From Ruminococcus sp. CAG:254 (GTDB taxonomy: Bacteria > Bacillota > Clostridia > Oscillospirales > Ruminococcaceae): 14,531 bases of DNA. The notes under the pieces were generated by a model that was not told the DNA's origin, did not search any database, and worked only from the letters and a program-made list of their open reading frames with translations. Below, in pieces: positions 6,468 through 12,405 of the stretch. The number at the start of each line of letters is the position of its first letter. Within the stretch, counting starts at the first letter, position 1. The stretch is from positions 12,101 to 26,631 of the forward strand of contig HF997947.1 in NCBI GenBank assembly GCA_000433635.1, read 5' to 3'. Both the position numbers and the translations under genes were made by a program.

Positions 6468-7631
6468 TTATTCTTTCGGCTTTTCCGGATGATTATCATA
6501 ATCATCCAAAAAGCTATGGAACTGTTTATTTTGCTGATAGGAAATAATTTTGTTCAGATGGACATTTTCCACACTGCGGAAAATATTCTTCTCGATTTGT
6601 GGGTTATCCTGTGCCAGTTCTGCAATCAGCTGCTTAATTTTCTGCCGCTTGGAACTGGTATTGCTGCTTGGATTGCAAGTGGTACAGGTGTCTGTAAACC
6701 GACACGCACACTGAATAAACCGCAAATTATGATAGCTGCACCAATGCTTAATATCTGCCTCTCGAATCAGATACATCGGGCGAATCAGCTGCATCCCTGG
6801 GAAGTTTGCACTGTGCAATTTTGGCATCATTGTTTCGACCTGTCCACCATAAATCATGCTCATCAAAATGGTTTCAATGACATCATCAAAATGGTGTCCC
6901 AGTGCAATCTTATTACAGCCCAACACTTCCGCCTGATGGTACAAGTGTCCACGCCGCATTCTTGCACAGAGGTAACACGGGTTGTTTTCTACATTGTAAA
7001 CGGAATTAAAGATGTTGGTTTCAAATACCGTAATCGGAATTTGCAGCAATTTTGCATTGGATTCAATAATGGCTCTATTTTCTGGGCTATATCCAGGATC
7101 CATGACCAGAAAGACCAGTTCAAACGGGAATTTTCCATGCCGCTGCAACTCCTGAAACAGCTTTGCCATCAACATCGAATCTTTTCCACCGGAAATACAA
7201 ACTGCAATCCGGTCATTCGGCTGAATCAAATCATACGTATTGACTGCTTTTGCAAACCGACTGAAAATGACACGATGAAATTTCTTCCGCAGGCTCTGTT
7301 CAATTTCTGCTGCCTTTTCACCAGTGGTTTCCCGACGAATTTTCCGCTGTAACCACTGCACATATCCGCCAACCAGATTCACCGCAGAAAATCCGTCTTC
7401 CCGCAATTCTGCCGCTGCGTCTTCGCTAATAATACCACTTCGGCAATAAATCACCAGTAATTGGTCTTTTGGCAATTCTGCATGCCGCTCCGGCAGTTCA
7501 TTTGCCGGAATGTGAATTGCCCCGTCCATATGTCCAAACTGAAACGCTGCTTCGTCCCGAATATCAACCAGTAAATAAGTATCTTTCGGCTGTGCTTCCA
7601 ACGCTTCGAGTGTGATTTCTTCTTGTACCAT
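6468..7631 (-). CDS. rhodanese-TtcA fusion, tRNA-thiolation PP-loop ATPase
   Basis: A 387-residue two-domain protein. The start is the ATG at 7631 (GAGGAAAG 6 nt upstream); 30 further in-frame codons reach back over the promoter and are not coding. Residues 1-96 are a rhodanese domain: LLVDIRDE (20-27), GHMDGAIHIPANEL (33-46), active-site loop CRSGIIS with C63, and VGGYVQWLQ (87-95). Residues 118-340 are a TtcA-family PP-loop enzyme: SGGKDS (147-152), CYLCARMRRG (219-228), GHHFDDVIET (245-254), and a C-terminal Cys cluster C308, C310, C316, C319. TtcA makes 2-thiocytidine in tRNA with a [4Fe-4S] cluster and a sulfur donor; the fused rhodanese would pass persulfide sulfur in cis. The exact modified base is not provable from sequence. 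Transcribed alone. Confidence 0.9.
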   Translation of the reverse strand: MVQEEITLEALEAQPKDTYLLVDIRDEAAFQFGHMDGAIHIPANELPERHAELPKDQLLVIYCRSGIISEDAAAELREDGFSAVNLVGGYVQWLQRKIRRETTGEKAAEIEQSLRKKFHRVIFSRFAKAVNTYDLIQPNDRIAVCISGGKDSMLMAKLFQELQRHGKFPFELVFLVMDPGYSPENRAIIESNAKLLQIPITVFETNIFNSVYNVENNPCYLCARMRRGHLYHQAEVLGCNKIALGHHFDDVIETILMSMIYGGQVETMMPKLHSANFPGMQLIRPMYLIREADIKHWCSYHNLRFIQCACRFTDTCTTCNPSSNTSSKRQKIKQLIAELAQDNPQIEKNIFRSVENVHLNKIISYQQNKQFHSFLDDYDNHPEKPKE

Positions 7632-7688
7632 TGCTTTCCTCACTTTTGCATCATTTATACCTGTTGTATCTCGTTTTTTCCGTTGCTT

Positions 7689-7717
7689 ATTGTAGCACAT
7701 TTTGGGTGGAAAGTCAA
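7689..7717 (-). promoter_or_regulatory. sigma-A-type promoter of the rhodanese-TtcA gene
   Basis: On the minus strand, -35 TTGACT (7717-7712) and -10 TACAAT (7694-7689) are exactly 17 nt apart, about 58 nt upstream of the ATG at 7631. Only a short untranslated leader fits between, which confirms the downstream start codon. Confidence 0.85.
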
Positions 7718-7795
7718 GCAATTTCCAAAACCAAACGATAGAATCTGAAAATCTAATAAAATTTCCAAAAAGCCCTTTTTTTCTGCTGGAATTTA

Positions 7796-7804
7796 TGGTA
7801 TACT
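7796..7804 (+). promoter_or_regulatory. extended -10 promoter of the DUF5685/J-domain operon
   Basis: TGGTATACT supplies an extended -10 element (TG-N-TATACT, -10 box at 7799-7804). No good -35 box is visible; the region 17 nt upstream is a T run. It lies about 50 nt before the DUF5685 start. Confidence 0.6.
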
Positions 7805-7854
7805 ATATCATGACAACTTTTTAGAACGTGCAGCAAAAAAGGAGTTTTTGCAAG

Positions 7855-8736
7855 ATGTATGGATATGTGCAGGTTTATCGTCCGGACTTGCGGTTTCGGG
7901 AATATGAAGTCTATCGCTCTCACTATTGCGGGCTATGTCATACGTTACAGCAACGCTGTAATGCCATCAGTCGGCTGACATTGAGCTATGACTTTACATT
8001 TCTATCGCTGCTGCTGGATGCCCTCTATGAGCCAGAAACCGATACGCACAAGCAACGCTGCTTTTGTGGCATTGGAAAGAATGCAACGGTCTATCACAGT
8101 GCGGTTCTGGACTATGTGGCGGATATGCATTTATTTTTCGCTTATCTACACTGTAAAGATGACTGGAACGATGAATACAGCATTCTCCATGCGATGCTTG
8201 CAGCTGGAATAAAAGCTGCTTATCGCCGTATCTGCAACGCTTATCCACAAAAAACAGCTGCCATCTTGGAACATATGCAGCAGCTCACAGCGTTAGAGCA
8301 GCAACAGGAAACGCAATTTGCTCTGCCGGCTGCTTGCTTTGGCAGAGCATTGGCGGAAAGTTTCTGTATGGAACAATCCGATGTGTGGAACGCTGATTTG
8401 CGACATATGGGCTATCATCTGGGAACTTTCATCTATGTACTGGATGCCTACGATGATTTGCAGAAAGACCGCAAACATCATACCTACAATCCCTTTCAGC
8501 AGGCATCTATCCATGACCCTGCATTTCACCAGACCGTCAAAGATTTTTTGCAACACGCAGCATCAGAAGCCGCTGCAGCATTTGAACGGCTGCCCATCTT
8601 GCAAAATGCAGATTTGCTGCGGAACTTGTTATATGCCGGTATCTGGCAGCCATTTTTGAAAAAACAAAAAGAATACCAAACCGCTGTAAACGAACAGCAG
8701 AATCAGGAGTCGTCTTTTTATGTCAAATCCTTATGA
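7855..8736 (+). CDS. DUF5685 family protein
   Basis: A 293-residue protein recognised by its opening MYGYVQVYRPDLRFREYEVY followed by YCGLC (24-28), typical of DUF5685 in Clostridia. The start is the ATG at 7855, with AAGGAG at 7839-7844; an in-frame GTG at 7828 precedes the ribosome binding site and is rejected. No signal peptide or membrane helices; the sequence is almost wholly alpha-helical. Two aspartate-rich motifs stand on separate predicted helices: KDDWNDE (101-107, a DDxxD pattern) and YVLDAYDDLQKDRKHHTYNPF (194-214). Such a pair is reminiscent of isoprenoid-synthase folds, but substrate and activity are unknown. CGLC and C70/C71 could bind metal. Its 3' end overlaps the J-domain gene by 17 nt, so the two are translationally linked. 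Confidence 0.85.
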   Translation: MYGYVQVYRPDLRFREYEVYRSHYCGLCHTLQQRCNAISRLTLSYDFTFLSLLLDALYEPETDTHKQRCFCGIGKNATVYHSAVLDYVADMHLFFAYLHCKDDWNDEYSILHAMLAAGIKAAYRRICNAYPQKTAAILEHMQQLTALEQQQETQFALPAACFGRALAESFCMEQSDVWNADLRHMGYHLGTFIYVLDAYDDLQKDRKHHTYNPFQQASIHDPAFHQTVKDFLQHAASEAAAAFERLPILQNADLLRNLLYAGIWQPFLKKQKEYQTAVNEQQNQESSFYVKSL

Positions 8737-9334
8737 GATTCTGGGTGTCGGTGAACAGGCATCCGATGAAGAAGTAAAAAAAGCATACCGAAAATTGAGC
8801 CGCAAATATCATCCGGATGCCAACGTCAATTCTCCGAACGCTGCGGAATACGAAGAAAAATTCAAGCAGGTGCAACAGGCATATCAACAGATTATGGATG
8901 AACGCCATAATCCGAACGGTTCGTTCTCCAATTTCCATGCAGAATCCAGCGGCGGACAGGATGAGGATAGCATTCACCTGCAAGCAGCCTTGAATTTCAT
9001 TCAAAATTACCGCTTTATGGAAGCCGTTCGGGTTCTCAATGAAATCAAAAACCGAGATGCACAGTGGTATTATATCAGTGCCATTGCAAACAATGGTGCA
9101 CATAACTATGCGATTGCCTTGGAACACGCAAAGATGGCTGCAAAATTAGAGCCAGACCGTGTGGAATATCAGCGATATGTTGAACAACTGCAAGGGCACA
9201 ACACCTCTTATCAGCGGATGCAGCATACTTATACCCCCTCTTTTGACTCCAGTTGTCCGAGTTGTTTGGAGTGCTGCTTTTATAATTTACTGTGTAATTT
9301 GTTCTGTGGATGCTGTTCCCCTTGTGGAAATTGA
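8720..9334 (+). CDS. J-domain protein with TPR-like region and Cys-rich tail
   Basis: A 204-residue co-chaperone-like protein. Residues 3-62 are a J domain (NPYEILGV, KKAYRKLSRKYHPD) with the HPD tripeptide at 31-33 needed to stimulate Hsp70 ATPase. Residues 84-160 look like TPR helices (LQAALNFIQNYRFMEAVRVL, then a second unit to LEPDRVEY). The last 26 residues carry nine Cys (C179, 182, 185, 186, 192, 196, 198, 199, 202) among hydrophobic residues, suggesting metal binding or membrane attachment. The Gly/Phe region, zinc-finger and C-terminal domains of true DnaJ are absent, so it is a type III J protein. AGGAG at 8705-8709 lies 10 nt before the start, inside the upstream DUF5685 gene. The overlap suggests that the two proteins act together. 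Confidence 0.9.
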   Translation: MSNPYEILGVGEQASDEEVKKAYRKLSRKYHPDANVNSPNAAEYEEKFKQVQQAYQQIMDERHNPNGSFSNFHAESSGGQDEDSIHLQAALNFIQNYRFMEAVRVLNEIKNRDAQWYYISAIANNGAHNYAIALEHAKMAAKLEPDRVEYQRYVEQLQGHNTSYQRMQHTYTPSFDSSCPSCLECCFYNLLCNLFCGCCSPCGN

Positions 9335-9373
9335 CGAAACACAGGATTTTCCATGAAATTCGACATTTCACTC

Positions 9374-9402
9374 TTGACTTTTTTTCGGAATCATGGTATA
9401 GT
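9374..9402 (+). promoter_or_regulatory. sigma-A-type promoter P1 of the ACT regulator-hom unit
   Basis: -35 TTGACT (9374-9379) and -10 TATAGT (9397-9402) are exactly 17 nt apart. A short palindrome, TGAAAT-N5-ATTTCA (9354-9370), ends 3 nt upstream of the -35 box. Transcripts would start near 9409, giving an untranslated leader of about 120 nt. Confidence 0.8.
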
Positions 9403-9409
9403 ATTAGAG

Positions 9410-9440
9410 TTGACAGAAAAACAGTTGTTTTTTGTATAAG
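9410..9440 (+). promoter_or_regulatory. possible second promoter P2
   Basis: A perfect -35 TTGACA (9410-9415) is followed after 19 nt by TATAAG (9435-9440). The wide spacer lowers its likelihood. If used, it would give a leader shorter by about 38 nt than P1, still containing the terminator hairpin. Confidence 0.4.
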
Positions 9441-9469
9441 TACAAATTTACAACAGGAATCCATAGAAA

Positions 9470-9510
9470 GGAGCCGGTAACTGCTCCCCCATCTTGGGAA
9501 GCATCTTTTT
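9470..9510 (+). promoter_or_regulatory. leader attenuator: antiterminator and terminator hairpins
   Basis: Two mutually exclusive hairpins lie in the leader. Antiterminator: GGAGC (9470-9474) pairs with GCTCC (9483-9487). Terminator: TGCTCCC (9482-9488) pairs with GGGAAGCA (9496-9503; one mismatch or bulge), followed by TCTTTTT (9504-9510). Both use GCTCC. No T-box consensus (GGGTGGTACCGCG-like) or other riboswitch class was recognised, so the trigger is unknown. Confidence 0.55.
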
Positions 9511-9530
9511 ACTGCCGGATATAGCGGATT

Positions 9531-9968
9531 ATGCGTGCACAATTTATTGTGGTAAATACCTCCGTTTTACCAGAAATCTTTGAAAAAGTACTGGAGGTCA
9601 AAAAACTGGTCGCAGACCATTCTGAAAAGAGTTTTGCCTCCGCCTGTAAGCGGGTCGGTATTTCCAGAAGTGCCTTTTATAAATATCGGGATTATGTCTT
9701 TCACTATGAGGATAAAATGACACAGCGAATTGTCAATTTGACCGCTGTTTTACGGGATGAAGCCGGCGTTTTGTCCAGCGTGTTGGTGGAACTGCATAAT
9801 TTGCACGCAAATATTTTGACTGTAAATCAAAGCATTCCTGTTGATGGTGTGGCAGGCGTTTCGCTCTCCTTGCAAATCGGAAGCGACAGCGTCGATTTGA
9901 CACACATTACAAAAACACTTTCCGCACTGCATGGCGTTGTGGAAGTCAAAATCATCTCTGGTCAATAA
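9531..9968 (+). CDS. UPF0735 ACT-domain protein (PheB/ThrR-like regulator)
   Basis: A 145-residue protein of the UPF0735/PheB family. Residues 34-55 (SFASACKRVGISRSAFYKYRD) form a helix-turn-helix; residues 68-143 form an ACT domain (VNLTAVLRDEAGVLSSVLVE, then ILTVNQSIPVDGVAGVSLSL), the usual small-molecule sensor for amino acids. As I recall, the B. subtilis member is now called ThrR and represses hom and other threonine genes. Its position just before hom fits a threonine-responsive regulator that may also control its own promoter. The start is fixed by an in-frame TAG at 9522-9524 and the ATG at 9531, but there is no strong ribosome binding site close to it; AGAAAGGAG stands 57 nt upstream inside the structured leader. 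Confidence 0.88.
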   Translation: MRAQFIVVNTSVLPEIFEKVLEVKKLVADHSEKSFASACKRVGISRSAFYKYRDYVFHYEDKMTQRIVNLTAVLRDEAGVLSSVLVELHNLHANILTVNQSIPVDGVAGVSLSLQIGSDSVDLTHITKTLSALHGVVEVKIISGQ

Positions 9969-9973
9969 ACTGT

Positions 9974-9989
9974 CAGGTTTTCAAACCTG
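9974..9989 (+). repeat. short hairpin between the ACT regulator gene and hom
   Basis: CAGGTTTTCAAACCTG is a perfect inverted repeat that can fold as a 6-bp stem with a TTCA loop. No T run follows, so it is not a terminator by itself; it could be a processing site or an operator. It lies in the 70-nt gap before hom. Confidence 0.4.
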
Positions 9990-10038
9990 TTGAAAAACAT
10001 GAGAGTGAGAAAAATCATATTATTGGAGGAATTTCATT

Positions 10039-11292
10039 ATGCAGAAGAAAAAACAAATTGCCGTATTGGGCTATGGTGTCGTAGGCTCTGGTGTCGTGGA
10101 ACTGTTCTATCAGAATCAAGAAAAGATTGAAAAAAATACTGGTTATTCGATGGACATTAAATACATCTTGGATCTTCGTACGTTTGAAGGTGATCCGTAT
10201 GCAGATAAGGTTGTCCATGACATCAATGTCATCCTGCAAGACCCAGAAGTCGGCTATGTTGCAGAATGCATGGGCGGTGTCAATCCGGCATTTGAATTTG
10301 TCAGCAGCTGTCTGAAGGCTGGCAAGAGCGTTTCTACCTCCAATAAGCAGCTGGTTGCAGAAAAAGGAGACATCCTGCTGCAAACTGCAAAGGAAAACAA
10401 CTGCAACTTCTTCTTTGAAGCAAGTGTTGGCGGTGCGATCCCGATCATGCGTCCGCTGCATACCTGCCTCGCTGCAAATGATTTGTATGCGGTTGCTGGT
10501 ATTCTGAACGGTACAACCAACTTCATTCTGGAAAAGATGTTCTGTGACCAAATGTCCTTTGCAGATGCTCTGGCTCTGGCTCAGCAGCTGGGCTATGCAG
10601 AACGGAATCCTTCTGCCGATGTTGACGGTGCAGATGCCTGCCGGAAAATCTGCATTATTTCCTCTCTGGTATTTGGCAAGCACGTTTATCCGGACAGTGT
10701 CTTTACAAAGGGCATTCGGGATATTCAGCTGGAAGATGTCAAGCTGGCTCAGCAGCTGGGCGGTACAGTAAAGCTGATTGCTCAGGTTGTACGGGAAGAC
10801 GATGGCAAGATTCTGCCGACTGTTATGCCGATGGTTGTTATGCAGGACAGCTTACTTTCTCATGTAAACGGCGTTTTCAATGCCATCATGGTATGGGGCG
10901 ATGGCATCGACAAGACGATGTTCTATGGTCGTGGTGCTGGAAAGATGCCGACTGCAAGTGCTGTATTGGGTGACATCATTGACGAAGTAAAGTCGAACGG
11001 AACCGTTCCGGCTCAGACTTGGGAAACTTCTTCCGATACCGACTTCATCGCTAACATTGATACATTTGTTGCTCCGAGAATGTTCCGGACAAGCACCTGT
11101 GCCGCAGATGTTGCAAAGCAGGCTGCTGGTCAGGTTGGCGTAACCGTTCGGATGCATACAGAAAATGGCTTCTTGGTATCTGCTTGTACCGAACGAATCG
11201 CTGCAAAGCTGACAGATGCACTTCAGGGCTTGGGCGTTACCGTTTACTCACAGATTCCGGTTCTGAAAGACCACTCTAAATTCTCTGAATAA
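10039..11292 (+). CDS. hom: homoserine dehydrogenase
   Basis: A 417-residue NAD(P)-dependent homoserine dehydrogenase, which reduces aspartate semialdehyde to homoserine, the branch point to threonine and methionine. The Rossmann motif GYGVVGSGVV is at 11-20; TSNKQL at 100-105 supplies the catalytic Lys (K103); NGTTNFIL is at 157-164; and DVDGADACRK (194-203) carries the substrate-binding Asp and second catalytic Lys (K203). RGAGKMPTASAVLGDI (298-313) closes the nucleotide-binding part. The remaining 100 or so residues do not show a recognisable ACT consensus (no DxPGVLA segment), unlike the long Bacillus enzyme, so feedback control may rest with the upstream ACT protein. GGAGG at 10025-10029 lies 9 nt before the start. 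It shares a transcript with the ACT protein; a strong terminator follows. Confidence 0.96.
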   Translation: MQKKKQIAVLGYGVVGSGVVELFYQNQEKIEKNTGYSMDIKYILDLRTFEGDPYADKVVHDINVILQDPEVGYVAECMGGVNPAFEFVSSCLKAGKSVSTSNKQLVAEKGDILLQTAKENNCNFFFEASVGGAIPIMRPLHTCLAANDLYAVAGILNGTTNFILEKMFCDQMSFADALALAQQLGYAERNPSADVDGADACRKICIISSLVFGKHVYPDSVFTKGIRDIQLEDVKLAQQLGGTVKLIAQVVREDDGKILPTVMPMVVMQDSLLSHVNGVFNAIMVWGDGIDKTMFYGRGAGKMPTASAVLGDIIDEVKSNGTVPAQTWETSSDTDFIANIDTFVAPRMFRTSTCAADVAKQAAGQVGVTVRMHTENGFLVSACTERIAAKLTDALQGLGVTVYSQIPVLKDHSKFSE

Positions 11293-11315
11293 ATATTTTC
11301 TCCAATTCAATCTAT

Positions 11316-11357
11316 AAAAAACAGGTGGAACATGATGCTGTGTTCCACCTGTTTTTT
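11316..11357 (+). terminator. intrinsic terminator after hom
   Basis: A perfect 17-bp stem (arms 11316-11332 and 11341-11357, core ACAGGTGGAACA/TGTTCCACCTGT) with an 8-nt loop, ending in six T and preceded by six A. It could also stop transcription from the opposite strand. Confidence 0.93.
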
Positions 11358-11381
11358 GAAATAAATTTTCATACCTTTTCA

Positions 11382-11410
11382 TTGAAAATGACCATTTTTC
11401 AAGCTACAAT
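11382..11410 (+). promoter_or_regulatory. sigma-A-type promoter of the DUF6198 gene, with embedded dyad
   Basis: -35 TTGAAA (11382-11387) and -10 TACAAT (11405-11410) are exactly 17 nt apart. TTGAAAATG and CATTTTTCAA form a near-perfect inverted repeat from the -35 box across the spacer (11382-11402), a classical place for a repressor site. Confidence 0.8.
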
Positions 11411-11449
11411 AGAGAATGTAACATTCATTTTTATAAGGAGGTCTGCAAT

Positions 11450-12133
11450 ATGCTGCAGGAAAAAAGCATGCCAAAAATCTATGGGGAACTTGCCCTGTTA
11501 TTGGCGGTATGCATCAATAGTTTGGGCGTTGTGCTGATGCTGTATTCTGGGGCAGGCATCTCAGCGATTTCCAGCGTTCCATTTGCCTTTTCAGAAGTAC
11601 TCCCCCATCTTTCCCTTGGAACATGGACGTACTTATTTCAAGGCTTGCTGATTCTCAGCCTGATGATTTTACGAAAACAATTTGTTCCGCAGTACTTATG
11701 CAGCTTTTTAGTTGGCTTTGTATTCAGCGAATTGTTGGATGTACATGAAGCTTGGATTGAAATTCTGCCGACCACACTGCCATGGAAGTTTCTCTACTTC
11801 GCAATGAGTTATCTTTTGATTTGCATCGGTATTGCCTTGTCTAACCGCTGTGGGTTGCCGATTATTCCGACAGACTTATTTCCACGGGAATTGTCACAGA
11901 TTACCGCTGTTGGTTATCCAAAGATTAAGATTGGTTTTGATGTCACTTGTCTTGCTGTCACGGCTGCTTTAACCTTGTTATTCCTGCATCGTCTGGACGG
12001 CTTGGGCATTGGTACGATTCTTGCAGCGTTTACAATGGGAAAAGGCGTTGGCATCATCGGAAACTGGATGGATCGCCGCTTTCAATTTGTTTCGGTTTTA
12101 GCAAATAAGTTGACTTGGTTCAAACCTCTGTAA
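11450..12133 (+). CDS. DUF6198 (YczE/YitT-like) membrane protein
   Basis: A 227-residue integral membrane protein with about six hydrophobic segments (near residues 11-32, 58-74, 80-97, 113-130, 162-180 and 185-204). It resembles the YczE/DUF6198 family of Firmicutes: N-terminal GVVLMLYSGAGISAISSVPFAFS and the late segments KIKIGFDV and LGIGTILAAFTMGKGVG. No biochemical function is established for the family. The start is clear: AAGGAGGT (11435-11442) is 7 nt before the ATG. It is a single-gene unit with its own promoter, divergently isolated from hom by a terminator and convergent with the feo genes. Nothing in the neighbourhood suggests a substrate. Confidence 0.85.
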   Translation: MLQEKSMPKIYGELALLLAVCINSLGVVLMLYSGAGISAISSVPFAFSEVLPHLSLGTWTYLFQGLLILSLMILRKQFVPQYLCSFLVGFVFSELLDVHEAWIEILPTTLPWKFLYFAMSYLLICIGIALSNRCGLPIIPTDLFPRELSQITAVGYPKIKIGFDVTCLAVTAALTLLFLHRLDGLGIGTILAAFTMGKGVGIIGNWMDRRFQFVSVLANKLTWFKPL

Positions 12134-12146
12134 AGTATCCAGATAT

Positions 12147-12195
12147 AAAAACAGAACCTCGGCACACCATGAAACACAGTGTGCCGAGGTTCTTT
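12147..12195. terminator. terminator between DUF6198 gene and feo genes
   Basis: A perfect 15-bp stem (12153-12167 with 12179-12193, core CCTCGGCACAC) and an 11-nt loop. On the minus strand the stem is followed, one base on, by five U, so it best ends the feo transcript; on the plus strand only three T follow. Confidence 0.85.
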
Positions 12196-12213
12196 GTATT
12201 AGAAGGAGTAAGC

Positions 12214-12375
12214 TTACTTTTTTTTCATTGTCTGAGAATGGCAGTGTGCTGCGTTCGGGCAGCCGCCACAAGTTCCCCCACAGGAATGTTTCCCTTTCTT
12301 TTGGTCACTTCTCAACTTCCAGACAATTCCTACTACTATGACCAGCAATAGAATTCCAATAACGATACTGCCCAT
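12214..12375 (-). CDS. FeoB-associated Cys-rich membrane microprotein
   Basis: A 53-residue protein: MGSIVIGILLLVIVVGIVWK (one membrane helix, residues 3-19), then a Lys-rich stretch, then SCGGTCGGCPNAAHCH with four Cys (C32, C36, C39, C45) and His44 and His46, ending in KKK. This matches the small FeoB-associated Cys-rich membrane proteins that accompany feoB in many Firmicutes and are thought to help ferrous iron transport, perhaps by binding iron on the cytoplasmic side; the mechanism is not established. AAGGAGG lies 7 nt before the ATG at 12375. It begins 30 nt after the feoB stop codon, so the two form one operon, closed by the hairpin at 12147-12195. Confidence 0.93.
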   Translation of the reverse strand: MGSIVIGILLLVIVVGIVWKLRSDQKKGKHSCGGTCGGCPNAAHCHSQTMKKK

Positions 12376-12405
12376 AGAAATGCCTCCTTATATACGGATG
12401 TTTGG

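Noticed and set aside
7632..7721. Thirty-codon N-terminal extension of the rhodanese-TtcA gene
   Set aside because: It runs across a near-consensus promoter at 7689-7717 and the good ribosome binding site belongs to the ATG at 7631.
9403..9530. T-box or amino-acid riboswitch in the hom leader
   Set aside because: No GGGTGGTACCGCG-like T-box sequence, AG-bulge or lysine-riboswitch features were found; only the generic terminator/antiterminator logic is supported.
9465..9530. Leader peptide using the strong AGAAAGGAG in the hom leader
   Set aside because: No ATG, GTG or TTG lies at a usable distance downstream of it.
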